Assembly (NCBI GenBank): GCA_040357565.1
Contig: JBDODJ010000003.1
Reading direction: 5' to 3' (one strand)
Length of the DNA stretch: 64,000 bases
Origin: Cercozoa sp. M6MM
Lineage: Eukaryota; Endomyxa: Ascetosporea
Shown: positions 20,397 through 32,457 of the stretch, one piece after another
How the letters are laid out: each line of letters starts with the position of its first letter
Position numbering within the stretch: position 1 is the stretch's first letter
Position numbers and translations under genes: made by a program
Notes under the pieces: generated by a model
What the model saw: the letters and a program-made list of their open reading frames with translations, nothing else
Told to the model about the DNA's origin: nothing
Databases searched by the model: none

Positions 20397-23300
20397 ATGG
20401 AAAAGATACTGAAAAGCAAAGCTGCCGGCAACGCAGCCTTCAAGCAGAAGAAGTGGTAACCCGTTTTGCTAGCCTGGAACACAAGTCGTTTTTTCATCGT
20501 GCGATCAGGCACGATGCGATCGCGCATTACAGCGCCGCTGTGGCCGCTTTCAACACACAAAAAAAGAAGAAGGATCTCGACCCGACACTTGTTTGCATTC
20601 TTTCCACCCCCTTACCCCTTACCTCCCTTGATCCCCACCCTCGCACAGAGTCTGAGCGAGAAGGCGCGTCTGCTGCAGGTGGACCTGACCGAGGTGTCCA
20701 AAATATTTGGCAACCGCGCCCAGGTGCAACTCAATCTCGATCAGTACGCCGAAGCCATCGCCGACTGTGCTGAGGTTGCTCACTTTGCCCTTTGCCTTTT
20801 ACCCCTTTGCCCTTTACCTTTACCCCCATCCCTAGGCACTGGAACTAGACCCGACGAATGTTAAAGCAGTTTACCGACGCGGTTTGGCGCTGGAGAAGCA
20901 GGTTTGTCTCTTTATCCCTCTGACTCTTTTACCCTTACCCCCTTTACCTCATTTTACCCTTATCTCTGGCAGGGTTTCTTGGCGAAAGCAATGGCGCAGT
21001 ATTCGCGTGCGTGCGACATGGTATACCAGCAGCCTTGTGTTTTTCTTCTTTTTTCGTATATTTGGCATTTCTCCAGGTGCCTACTCAGAAGACCTTCCGC
21101 GCAGCGCTGCAGCGTGTCGCTACGGAGGCTCGATTGCGACAGGATCGGTACTGCTTTACCCCCTCCATTTTATCCTTACCCTTACCCCCCCCCCGTTGTG
21201 ACAGCCAAGCCAATACGCAGGACGCGATCGATCGTGTGCGAGCGTTTCTCGTCGGTCGCATCGGCGTCCCGGCGGACCTGGGTGTATCCATGCCGCTAGT
21301 GCACCGTGATTCAAACGCTGACTCGGAGGAGAGTGCCGTGACAACAACAACTGTCACTCTGCCGAGTGCCTACGGCGAGAACGAGTTACGCGCGGACCTG
21401 CAGCGGGTGACTGGCGTTTTTCTGGGTGCGTGATTGCTATCTGGTTGACCCTTTTGGGGTGATTGACTGGCTCTGCTCTGTGCACAGGCACGGCGGCGCA
21501 GCGTCGCGTGGTGTGCAACTCGAGCTACTTTTCCTCGCTGGCCGCCGGTGGCTGGGATCCCGAGTTGTACCTTCCTGCTTTGCTTGAGTTGCTTTGCGTT
21601 GGGTTGAGTTACTTTGCTTTGAGTTGCTTTGCTTTGAGTTTAGTTGCTTTGAGTTTAGTTGCTTTAAGTTGAGTTGTTACTTTGCTTTTATTTGAGTTGC
21701 GATGAGTTAAATTTAGTTGAGTTGAGTTGCGATGAGTTGAGTTACTGTGAGTGTGCAGCAAGCTGTCGCCGGTGCTGCGAGTATCGCTGCTGAGTCACCT
21801 TGAAGTGGCCATTCGAAAACTCGGCGCTGTCGACTCGGCCGCCTGGGAGAAGTACCTTTCGGTTTTACTCTCTAGCGCCTCTTGACCCCCTACTTTCTGG
21901 CAGAGATCTCCTGAATGGTCGCGTGTTGCCGCTGCTGGACGTTCTCATGCGTGCTGTAAGTTTACCCCACCCTTCACCCTGTCATCCTTTTACTTTCTCC
22001 CCAGGTAAAGACAGAAGCTGATGAGAAGAAGCTCGCCGAAAAGTTTGACGATTGGGTCGCCGAGTACTGTTCCAAAAGTGCTAGGTAGCTTGCTTGACCC
22101 CTATTCGTCAGACCTCCTCTTTACCCCTTCTTCAGCCCTGGCTTTATCCCCTCTTTGCCTCTCTTTACCCCCTCAGTAATGACGCAACCGGTGCCGAAGG
22201 CAGCGATCGCGTTGATGTGCGGTAAGTTTCTTGTCTTATCCCTTTACCCCTACCTCCCATATTTCTACCTGCCTTACCCCCTGCCGCTTTTACCTTCCCC
22301 AGAGGCACGTTGCTGTCGGTGCTGGCAGTGCTGTCAGCGGCGGGCGATCGCGTGCGCAAGGTGGCCGATGTTGTGACACGTGGTCTGCGCGGTGCCGAGT
22401 CAGTGCAGTCGCAACTCGAGGGCTGGAAGGACGACACACCGCCCGAGGAACTTGGTACTTTGTGACTTGTCACGTGTGACACCTGTGATTTGGCACGTGG
22501 GTGACCCGTGGGTGTGACTGGGCACATATGCAGACGCTAGGGAGTCGCAAGAGCAGCAGCGCGGATGGCTGGCGCGACTGCGCGCCTTGTGTCACATCGC
22601 CTCGCACTCGGCACAGGTACGGAGGGGAGGTAAAAGGGGGAATGGGTAAAAAGGGTACGACTGTGTGTGGCAGGCACAAAAGGTCGCACGACAGTCGCTC
22701 GCTTTGGGTACTTTTGTAGCACCTTTTAACTTCTACCCCCCCCCCCCCTCTTACCCTCTTGCCCCGTCTTAGCCTTTCTGCTGGATGCGCGTCTGCTGCG
22801 TGCCGCTCGATTCTACGCACCCGTACTTTTGTAGAGTTATACCCCTCTCCTCAGTTTACCCCCTTGCCTCCATGTCTGTGTAGCTGCGAGCGACGTTGAG
22901 CACGGCGTGTGCCTTGTTGGGTGCACTGTCGCCGACTGCTGCCAAGGCACCGTCTATCGAGAAGGTAGTTTACCCCTTCCCCTACCCTCCTTTTACCTTC
23001 TGGATGTACAGACTCAAAATGAGGACGCCGAAACGGCGACGCAGCGTCAGAACGATGAGAACTTCCGTGCCATGCTGGTGCTGATCTTCCCCCTCCCTCT
23101 TTACCCCCATTTTTACCCCCCCTGGTTGCAGGCCTCGGTGGTGACGCCGTTGCTGCTGAAGGGTCGTCGAAAGCCCAAGCAGGTGCGAGAGGCGCCACGT
23201 GTTATTTCTGGCGAGAAGCAGGCGCGTGAGTATCTGAGCGAGGTGACCCTTCTTTAACCCCCTACCTATTTACTCTTTGCACTTTACCCTTCTTACCCGA

Positions 23301-23464
23301 ATAGCTGCAAAAGGAGGAGCAGAAGAAGAAGACAGCGCCCACACTGCGTCAGACCAAGCAGGGTAATCTAACCCCCCTCGTAACTACCCTTGAATACAGG
23401 TGTATATATACATAGGGGTCACTTTTGAGGAAGTCGAAATCAAGGATGGTAGGCATTTTACCCT

Positions 23465-23549
<85 letters not shown>

Positions 23550-26500
23550 ACGCACACGCACGCACGCACACGCACACGCACACGCACACGCACGCACACA
23601 ATCCTCTTAACCCCTCTCGGACAGAGGAGGAGAAGAGCGGTGCTGACGGTGCCGAGAGGGAGAAACGCATGCAGGAGAAACGCCGCCAGGAGGAGGAGAA
23701 ACAGCGCGAGCTCGAGCTGCTCCTGCGACCGCAGGTTTGTTTACTCTCATACCTCTTATCCTCTACTTCCGTGCCCTTACCCTTACCCCTTTCCTCCTCC
23801 TCCAACAGGCGACGCATCCGTCAGACCGACCGTTCGTGTTGCTGGCGCTGCGACTGTTGTCGCTTCTGCTGCAGACGAATTTCGCCGCTGGTACAATCGG
23901 TCCATATGAACAGGTGTGGTACATGGGGACTGGGATGCATATGGACTGGGAAACATATGAACTGGGAAACATATGGGTTCCATTTGGACGGTACATCATG
24001 TGCGTCAGGTGCCAGTATGCTGAGTGCGCCGCACGTGCTGCAGCCAGTGACGGACTGGGCCAACGACGTGCTGTGCGAGGTGCCGCTGCACGCCGATCAG
24101 GACGGTTGGTTGCACTCTTCCCCCCTTTACCCCCTTGCCCCCATTACCCCCTGTTTGCCTCCTTACACCCTCTTTACCCCCGGCAGACAGCGATAGTGAC
24201 AACGAGTTCGACATGGTCGATATGGGCGTCGACGGCACTGGTAGCCGCAGTTCCCTTACCCCATTTTACCCCTCCCATTTACCCCCTTACCCTCCTTTAC
24301 CCTCCCCCCCGAGCAGATGTGCGAGTGAAGCGCGGCGTCTGGGGTCGCCAGCGCCGTCTGGCTGCCGAGTGTCTGGCCTTGGCCTTGAGGTACTGAACCG
24401 TTGTTAAGGGTGTGTTTGAGCTGTGTTTAAGTGGCTATATAATTAAGAGTGTCGTTTGTAGCCACGCACCGGTACGCCAGGCCGTGAGTAGCAGCAAGAC
24501 CTACGCCGTGTTCGTGTCGTCGCTCCTCGAGGCCGATCAGGAGTCGCTGCACACACCAATCGGTACATATGGACCTCTGACCCGCCGTACATATGGACGG
24601 TACAGTTCGGTTTTGGTTATAGGGGACGCCGGTGTCAGCGAGGACGCGCTGGTTCAGGCGGCGCTCGCGCTGGCGAAACTCGCAGTTTCCGACGATGACG
24701 TGCGTGGACTCGTTCTGGTACGGGGTAAAGGGGGGGGGTAAATGGGGTAAAGGGGTAAAGATGTAAACTGGGGGGGGGGGTACGGGTAAAAGTGGGTGTG
24801 TATGCAGGAGGGCTGGCGCATCGTGGACGCGGTGGCTCGCGTGATGCTATCGACTGAGGAGGCGATCGAGCGATTGGACCAGCCTGTTCGAGGCAGTAGC
24901 AAGGTGGGTGGTCCCTCTGGTGGTGACGAACTCGACCAGTTGCTGGCCAACATGGCGCCTGACCTGCTGGGTACTTGTTCTTCCCTACCTTATCCCTCGT
25001 TCCCTGTGCATGGCTACATTGATACGCGACAGCAACTGGCGGCAGCAAGGATAGGGACACTCGTGCCCGCCGCGAACTCCTCCAGCGCCGTCGGCAGAAG
25101 TGCATCGGTATAAGGCATTAAGGGGGAGGTGTACTAGGGGTGGGGTAGAGGTATGTACACGCAGAGGCACTGGCCTTCCTATCGCTGCACCTGCGTGTCA
25201 AGCACCGTCTCGCCTCTGTTGCTGTACCCTCTCATACGTGTATCCATCTATATGGAAGTTCTTTACCCCCGCCCCGCACAGCAAGGCAAGGCAGTGCCGC
25301 TGCTGTACAAGGAGGGACAGGGTGTGCTGCACAAGGTGCTCGCACTGGCCGGCGACGCCAATCGCGCCGTGCGACACGGCGTGCTGCGCGTGCTGCACCA
25401 CATGGTCACTTCCAAGGACGATCGCATCGAGGGTACCCGTGCAGCCTTACCCTACCCCTCCCATTGTCCCTCTTACTCCTTACTCCCTGCAACGACAGAA
25501 GCCACCAAGGAGGTTGAGGAACTGCGAAAGGCCGCCGCTCGCGGTCTGCCCAACCAGGCCGATCAGCGTGCCTTTGAGTCGCATGCTGGTAGCGTTCGCT
25601 TTTACCCCCCCGTGTTTCTATCTCCCCCTTTACCTTCCCCAGGCGAGGAGGAGGAAGTGAAGCCTGTACGTGTGGCGTGTGTCAACGCCGACGCCGTGGC
25701 TGCCTTGGTCTGCCTGCACAGGTGTGTCTTTTTAGACTCTCAGTCCCTTTGCCTTTACCGCTGTCTCCTAGGTGTCTGTGCGAGGCTGAGCGACGTGTGT
25801 TTGGCAAGGTTCAAACTGCGCAACTCGACAGGAACGAGCGTGGTAGTTCTTGTCTGCTTTGCCTCTTTGCCCCTTTATCCCGTTTACTCCCATCCACTCA
25901 GGCGACATGCTGGACGAGAGCAAGGCTCACTCAATGTCTGTGAGCGATCTACGGGCACTGCGCCTGCGCAATGCGCGCGAGAGGTGCGGTGTTTTTCTTC
26001 TTTGATATGTGGTATGTGTGCCTGTGTGTATAGGGAGACCATGGCGCACGTGCTGTACAAACTGGCCTCGGTGGCCGCACCCGACGCACGTGGCCGCATG
26101 CTGCAGCAGGGCGGTCTGCGACTCGCGCTCGACCTGTACAAGGCCTTCCGCGTCGAGCATGAGAGTCAAGGTATCTCATGTTTTTTAGTCACCCCCACAT
26201 CCTTTCACACCCACACATACCTCCAATGGCACAGACAACGACAGTCTGCGCACGGGTCGCGAGCGGTGTGCCGCCGCTGCTGCGCGCATTGGCATCTCGG
26301 TGAATCCGGCGCTGTTGCCGGACGGATTGCTGCAGTCGCTCGTGCCGTATGTTTTGGCTTTTTTGTTTTGGGTTGAGTTGAGTGTTAAGTTGACTTGACT
26401 TGAGTTGCCTTGACTTGAGTTGAGTTGAACTTGAGCTGAGGCGAGTTGCTTTACTTGAGTAGCGTGTGGCTGCATGGCGTGGCGAACGCGTCGCACGAGT

Positions 26501-26753
26501 TGGCGCAGTTCGAGATGCTGCTGGCACTGACGAACGCGGCATCGCTGTCGCCCGAGATGCGCGACTGGATGCACAGCACGCAGGGCGCTTGGTCCACCAT
26601 CCGCGCGTAGTGCTTGTTTTATTCTCCGACCCCCTACCTATTCCTTACCCATATGATTGCAACACAGTCTGCTCGGTGACGAGAACAAGCAGGTCGAATG
26701 TGCCGCTCTCGAGTGTCTCGCCAATCTGTGTCTGTGCGACGAGGGGTACCTAC

Positions 26754-26795
<42 letters not shown>

Positions 26796-26895
26796 NNNNN
26801 NNNNNNNNNNNNNNNNNNNNNNNNNNNNNNNNNNNNNNNNNNNNNNNNNNNNNNNNNNNNNNNNNNNNNNNNNNNNNNNNNNNNNNNNNNNNNNN

Positions 26896-26938
<43 letters not shown>

Positions 26939-27392
26939 ACCATTGACGAGAGTATGCACGCAGCTTCAATCGATTCGAGAGGGACGCCAAGAGCGAGGCA
27001 CGCACCGATCTGCGACTGTTCCTCGCCTTTGTCAAGGCACCGCTGCTAATGACCGACCTGCCCAAGGACGAGTTGCGACGCCAGCTCGAGAGTGGCGAGC
27101 TGGTATGCTTTGAACCCTTGCTCTATAGCACCCATGTGTATCGTGTGCCTTGTATGATGTGTCTCTATGCCAGGTGGCCGATGACGTCGAGCAGGGCCTC
27201 AAGTGCATGGAGGCCTCGCTGGGTGCTCTCGCCATGCTCGTGCAAATCCCGGCGGTGGCACGTGCCATGCAGCACCTCGGCGGCGACAAGCTGCTGCGCC
27301 GAGTACAGGCCAAGATGGGCTCGCAGGCGATTCTGTACCGCGCCGAGGTCGCCTTGCAGAACATGGCCGAGGCCTTGCAGCTCAAGGAATGA
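20397..27392 (+). CDS. UNC45: UNC-45 homologue, TPR plus UCS myosin chaperone
   Basis: Co-chaperone that folds myosin motor domains with Hsp70/Hsp90. The N-terminal TPR domain is plain: MEKILKSKAAGNAAFKQKKW, HDAIAHYSAAVAAFN-type helix, FGNRAQVQLNLDQYAEAI, ALELDPTNVKAVYRRGLAL, FLAKAMAQYSRA. The rest is armadillo-like helices, including ASVVTPLLLKGRRKPKQV, HVLYKLASVAAPDARGRML, GLRLALDLYKAFRVEHE, DENKQVECAALECLANLCL, GLKCMEASLGALAMLV and the final GSQAILYRAEVALQNMAEA, matching the UCS C-terminus. Some 25 introns of about 50-100 nt interrupt it, most C-rich with repeated TTTACCCC, two with TTGAG arrays, one with a long CA array and one with a 100-N gap. Stop TGA 27390-27392. Exons were followed by homology; not every junction was phase-checked. 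Confidence 0.88.
21586..21757. repeat. TTTGAGTTG minisatellite in UNC-45 intron
   Basis: Repeated gagttgctttgctt / gagtttagttg units fill one intron of the UNC-45 gene. Confidence 0.85.
23465..23601. repeat. (CA)n / (CACG)n microsatellite in UNC-45 intron
   Basis: A long CA run passing into cgcacgcacacg variants, flanked by the C-rich intron tract on both sides (accctcccacac and ctcttaacccctctc). Confidence 0.92.
23903..24000 (+). repeat. Tandem ACATATGRACTGGGA units in UNC-45 intron
   Basis: Several degenerate copies of a 14-16 bp unit (catatggactgggaa, catatgaactgggaa, catatgggttcc) form one intron, with a final ccatttggacggtac element. It is related to the isolated GTACATATGGAC-like elements elsewhere. 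Confidence 0.75.
26366..26458. repeat. TTGAG/TTGAC minisatellite in UNC-45 intron
   Basis: Degenerate ttgagttgag and ttgacttgac units, a second array of the same kind as 21586-21757. Confidence 0.8.
26754..26935. repeat. (GT)n microsatellite with 100-N gap
   Basis: GT on both sides of N 26796-26895, inside an UNC-45 intron. The fixed 100-N size is a scaffold placeholder. Confidence 0.95.
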
Positions 27393-27822
27393 TAGTCTTT
27401 CGTTTGCTCCACCAGTTTGTTTGTTCAGTCTACTTAGTAGAAACCGACCATGTAGTTCCTCTGCATCAGCCCTGGGGTGCTAGTTGCGTTACTTTCGTTC
27501 GGTTAGTTCAGTTAGTTACTTGACGAAATGCTGCCTCCGCTCGCTTCTTCGATCGGTCGAAGCGAACTAGCCAGTTGCCTATGCTAGTGCTCGGCAGCAT
27601 TGCAATTGGGATCATGTTTAAAAAAACAGAAACTTAAGCTTCGCAGTTCGTTGCGCGAATTCGGACGTGTCGCTGCTGCTATGCTATGCGATGTGACCTG
27701 CCTACTCGATCGACGGAGTATACGCAGGCCTGCCAAAAAAGACTGGGGCCCGAAGAACAAGTCGTTGCAGCGTGAAAATGTGCAGTTGTCATATATGAGT
27801 GTGCTTGCGCAAGTCGCCGCGC
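27393..27822. other. Convergent 3' region with retroelement-like fragment
   Basis: Between UNC-45 and the RGS protein stops. Contains a roughly 50-bp stretch (27428-27479) resembling the 3' untranslated end of the non-LTR element at 51716-53966, followed by gttagttcagttagttac. No gene seen. Confidence 0.6.
27428..27479 (-). mobile_element. Possible short 3'-end remnant of the non-LTR element
   Basis: Reads gaaaccgaccatgtagttcc then tctgcatcagccctggggtg; the element at 51738-51776 reads gaaaccaactatgtagttcc then cctgcaccagtctggggtg. About 34 of 40 positions agree by eye, with one indel. The same orientation relative to the plus strand would make it a minus-strand 3' end. Could also be a shared short motif. 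Confidence 0.45.
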
Positions 27823-30800
27823 CTAAACGTCGCGGTGCTTGTTGAGCAGCGCCACCTCGCGTTCAATGTCCCTTTGCCTTTCCTCGTCGAATTTGGCGAA
27901 CTCAGGCGAGCGCGTCACGAACGGCGTCAGAGAGTTCGCCGACACAAGCGCACAACACTCCTCATATGCCTATGTGTGCAAGTCAGAGGTAATAACTTTC
28001 AGTAACATCAACGCGGCGTTCTACCTGTCGGAAGCATGTGAGGGTCTCATTCATGATGAAATCCTCCGGGTCCGTTTGTTTCTCGTCCTCTGCTTTGATG
28101 GCGTCCGAACACAGCTTACGCATCGGTGAGGACACATTAACCTGCGCACATAGGAACGTACAGTACGGACTTCACACGGCAGGTTGCACAAGATACCTCA
28201 TTGGGCGCGCCTTCCACCAGGTAGTAACGCAGCAGCTGCATAGCGTCCTGGTACTTGAGTCCAAGCACGCGGAAGTGCAAACCGTCCATCTTCTGGATAA
28301 AGTCGAGCTGCTCGACGCACATTTGCTTCTCGACGAACGCGCGGAACAGCCTGCAGCACTCCTCGTCGCCCACTGCTCATCATAGGTATAAAGAAAGAAA
28401 TTTAAATACACTAGGATTGGTACGAAGGGGAACATACACACACGTTGCAGCGACCAGACTTGCGTGTTCCAGCGCACACGTGTCTGCTGCTGGAGGTTGC
28501 GCGTGCCGATGGCAACACCCACCATCGTGGCGATGCCAAGAGCGAACAGCACACCCACTAGCGCACCTGCCACAGTGGCCTGACTCTTCCACTCATCCTG
28601 CTCACCGTTATATCAGACATATGTGTATGTGCAGAGACCAGGAGACATAGCAAGCGGGGTACAGCCTGGTCTTCGATAAAGCGTTGCGCAGCCTCCTCCA
28701 GGGTCACCGTGTGCGCATCCGTACGCTCTCGGTTAGCCTGCACAGGGATAGACAGATAGATACGGACCGGCTTGGCAGAGACAACTCGGCAACGACCTAG
28801 AACAAAGGTACCGTGAACTCGGCATCAGTTAGCAGCGCGATGAGCTCGTCTTCCTGTTCGGTCGTGAGCACCGGGTGCGGACCGTCGGTGAAGTTGCCCT
28901 CCATGGCGATCTCAAAGCCCGCCGTCTGGTACGCCATCATGTACTCGATGCTGTCGGTGTTGTCTTTCTGCACATCAAGTGTCGGTCAACACGCTAACAA
29001 CTCGCCACAAGACAAGGGTACCGTGGCGGTCGTGTTGTCCCAGGGCGCATTGAGTCTCGAAGCGGCAGCATCCACCTCTGCCTTGAGCGCCTTGTCCGTA
29101 ATGTTGGTCTGTGCGGCTTCGATCGCCGCCTGTGCCGCTGCCACTGATGCCTGCACATGCACATATGGATACATTGACATACAGACAGACCCCACAATGC
29201 CAGTGTACCGCCGTCGCCATGATGTGCGTGTCGCCGAGCAGTTTGAAGGTGGCGCGCGGGATGCCATACGGATTGCTGTCCGATTCAACGAGCAGGTTGC
29301 TCTTGGTAGCGAAAATCAGCGACGTGATGCGGTCCTGTCGAGACCAAGACACACACACACACACGTACACATGCACTCACGGCTACACACGTGAGCTGGG
29401 TACCTGAATGGACACACGCAATGAACCCGTGTCGACAAGCAGCGGCGGGCCGATCGAGCGCACGTCGCTGAGCGCCGAGGACTGCCAGTCGTGCAACAGC
29501 ACGGCCGTCACAGCCACGGCGGTCATCAGCACGAACAGCAGCGCCAAGGCAAAGTTCACCAGCTTGCGAGCACGTCGCACACCACGCTTCACCTGGAGGG
29601 ACAAACTCTTGGCACGCATGCGTATGCGTACGGCATAAACATACCGCGCGCTGCTGTCGACGCATGTCGCCGTACGGTGTCTCACCGTCGTAGTTGCTGT
29701 CACCTACAACAAGCATACATGTACATATGGACAACAGCTTGACGTTTATCCGATCGTACCCGAGAAAGAGACCGACTTCTCCGTGCTCGACATGAAAGAG
29801 CCCGTAGACTTGCTGCCACTGCTCCAGCTGCCCGACGACAACGACATTGACATCTCCGATCGGAGTGCACCTGCAGACATATCAACGTAAAACTAACACA
29901 GCCACCACAGGAGCAACCCATTCTACCAGCCTCGAGGTCATCGGCGTCGGTGGCACTCGCCTCACCAGCACTCGCACCGGCGTCCTCCTCTTTGACATCG
30001 ACTGAGATCATCTCCGACTGCAGAAGCTTTTCAATGCGCCGACGCGACTTCTTCAGCTGCGAGTGTATACATGAATTTATAAAAGGTTCATGACACCCAG
30101 ACTGCAACAACACAGACACGCCACGCAATAATAGGCCCGTACCGCGCCGTGTAGCATGCGACGGCGGCGAGTGATGGCACGTCGCGCCAACAGCAGCACT
30201 ACCAAGGTCAGCACCGTCAAACCGAGGGCTGTGTAGGCGAGCACGAGACGCATGTCCAACTGTACAACAAAAGTCATTGCCTAAAACAGCCGCTGACATA
30301 GCATGAGCGATGGTGCATCACGTACCACAGACTGTGCATCATCGACATCAGCTGGAAAGGCTTCATCGAGACCAGCCTTCATCTTGTAGTAGCTGCTCGT
30401 GAGCAGGTTGGTGTTATAAAAGTAAAGTCCGCCTTGCGGGTAGAAGGCGGTCGGGCCGTCCCTCGCACTGGCAAGCAAACGGCACGTGGACACAAAGGAC
30501 CAATATGTATACAACTCAGCAAGAACAAGGTACGCCTGTGCTTCAACGGGTTTCATGGCCTTTTGTTGATCGATTCGTTTCTCAACACCTCTGATGAAAT
30601 CGTCCTTCTCCGTTGGCATGCGAGACTGCTCAGCAAAACATGGCATAAATAGCTAAAAGGCAAACACAAACACGGTACGTGCAAGTCCATGTTATCCAGC
30701 AGTTCTTGCAGTTTCTGCAAACCGAGGTCATTTGCGGCCTCGACTTCGGCAGCCTTAGCATCACGTTGTGCCTGTACAAGCACAAAAAATATGCATTGAG

Positions 30801-31382
30801 GCTTCGAATCCCCATTGCAGGTCTACCTGTGTTTTGGTCCACTCAGCAGCTCCCATGATGCTGTCTGTCAGCGCGAGTTGTCCAACCGCGCGACCACGGG
30901 TGGACTCCATGACAGCATCGTAGCCGGCGAGATCCTCGTTGACGATAATATTGATCTTGCCCTTGAACATGAAGCACAGCACGGCAATGCCGAGCTGCAA
31001 GCCGAGCACTACCACTCTGAACACACACAGCAAAACCCAATTTAGATGAGGTTAAAATCCAAGCAACCCCAATTTAAGACAGAAACTTGGGATGTTCGGA
31101 CAAACAAAATAAAACGCACAAGAGTAGCAAGACGGCGAGAAACCAGCGTCGTCGTGCCCGCGTGAGCGCGAGATCGGCTTTATCGAGACGCGCCATTTGC
31201 TCGCGTTTCTTTTCCTCGGCCTCGGCCGTGGTGAGTCGCTTCTTCTTCCTTTTTGTGCCCTTCGTGGCCTCGCCGGCCATGGTTGAGCTCGCGGTGCCCG
31301 ACTGACTTGCCTCGGACGGGCCCGTCAGAAACGTGTGCGAGCGAGCACGGTGCTCGCCCGACATGCCAGACGTACTACTCAT
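27823..31382 (-). CDS. Four-pass membrane protein with C-terminal RGS domain
   Basis: ATG 31382 opens a cytosolic, Ser-rich then Lys-rich N-terminus (about 80 residues). TM1 is assembled across an intron (FLAVLLLL joined to VVLGLQLGIAVLCFMF). A first predicted extracellular helical region follows (VNEDLAGYDAVMESTRGRA to QGGLYFYNTNLLTSSYY), then TM2 (LGLTVLTLVVLLLA), a cytosolic loop with KKSRRRIEKLLQSEM and an acidic Ala/Ser stretch, TM3 (FALALLFVLMTAVAVTAVLL), a second ectodomain (SIQDRITSLIFATKSN, AAAQAAIEAAQTNITD, YMMAYQTAGFEIAMEG) and TM4 (VAGALVGVLFALGIATMVGVA). The tail is RGS-like: CCRLFRAFVEKQMCVEQLDF, APNEVNVSSPMRKLCSDAI, then CFRQ/AYEECCALVSANSLTPF and RSPEFAKF. RGS domains speed GTP hydrolysis by G-alpha. 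About 850 residues, roughly twelve short introns. Stop TAG 27823-27825. The overall architecture is unfamiliar to me. Confidence 0.72.
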
Positions 31383-32457
31383 CACTGGAGCACACTGGGC
31401 ACAACTAAAATCGCTTTGTGCGTGTTTGTGTTGTTTTTAAAGTGTGTGTGACTGTTGTGACTGTGACTATGACTGTCTTTGTGTCACTGCCACTTCGACT
31501 GGGAGAAACCTATTCGTACAGTACAATATCGAACAATGGCCGCAGCCAGGACGGCGAAGTGTGCGCCTCACTGTGTCCTAAACAGCACATGCATATGAGT
31601 ACGTGCATTCGCGCAATGCGAGAAATTGTGTTGCACATGTGAAAGAAACAGTATCGATACACCCAGGATCATGTGCAAAGGCAGCACTTAGGTGGTCAAA
31701 GCAACTCGCAGGTCAATTTTATGTAAAAATACCGCACAGTGGGTACAAACGGCTTGACTGTCAGCAACGACAGCAAAGAAAAAGGAGACGCACGCACCAG
31801 CCAAAAAAAAATACTGGCCAACAAAAAACGAGGCACGATGGTCTGACACACGTGTGCACTGGGGCAAGCGGTACCGAGTGAGTGACCCACGTACTCTGGT
31901 CGAGGCACCTCCTTGTTGTGTGTCCTTGTCGTCTGGGCAGAAAGGCCTCGAGCGTCGCGTCAAAGTGATCGTGGCATCGTTTGATCAACAATTTGGAAAC
32001 GGCTTGGCAGAGTGACGGGGTGACCACTCGGCTCGATTCTTCCACAACAAGACCACTCTCGCGTGTCAACGGGCTTTCATGTGGTCCTGACCAAGTGTGG
32101 GTCGCTTGCTGTTGTCTGTTGTTCGCTAACACAACTGACAATTGCACTTGATCAGCCGATCAATGCCTTTTTGATCATGTGGTGAGCAGCACCTCTTTCA
32201 TCATTTGAATTCGCGTGCCCGAGCAAATAATAAGAATAAACCGACTGCCGCTTACCCGGCTACAGGTGACAAAAAAGCTTCACAAGCTCTTGTGTCCAAA
32301 CCCGAGTAACGAATGATTCGAGATCAAACAACGCACCTCCATTGGGCCTCGGCACTAAAGTACACCTGTGACACACCAGTCCCAAGGTTATTCTGACACC
32401 GTTCGAGGACCAGTTAGGTTACAGTAAGCTGAGGGTTGGTGTTTCCTTCCACCGTCG
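31383..32457. other. Divergent intergenic region, about 1.1 kb
   Basis: Between the divergent RGS protein and XRCC3-like genes. No exon chain supported; presumably holds both promoters. No repeat of note apart from a GT-rich stretch near 31410-31460. Confidence 0.55.

Noticed and set aside
23465-23601. CRISPR-like regular array
   Set aside because: Simple CA/CACG repeat with no unique spacers, in an intron of a eukaryotic gene.
20590-25640. Interstitial telomere repeats (CCCTTTA-like)
   Set aside because: Tracts are short, degenerate, confined to introns and not in regular tandem; more likely intron pyrimidine tracts.
28172-28573. Minus-strand ORF with two alternative frames over the TM4/RGS exons
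   Set aside because: Only the frame that preserves GVLFALGIATMV and CCRLFRAFVEKQ through phase-consistent introns was kept.
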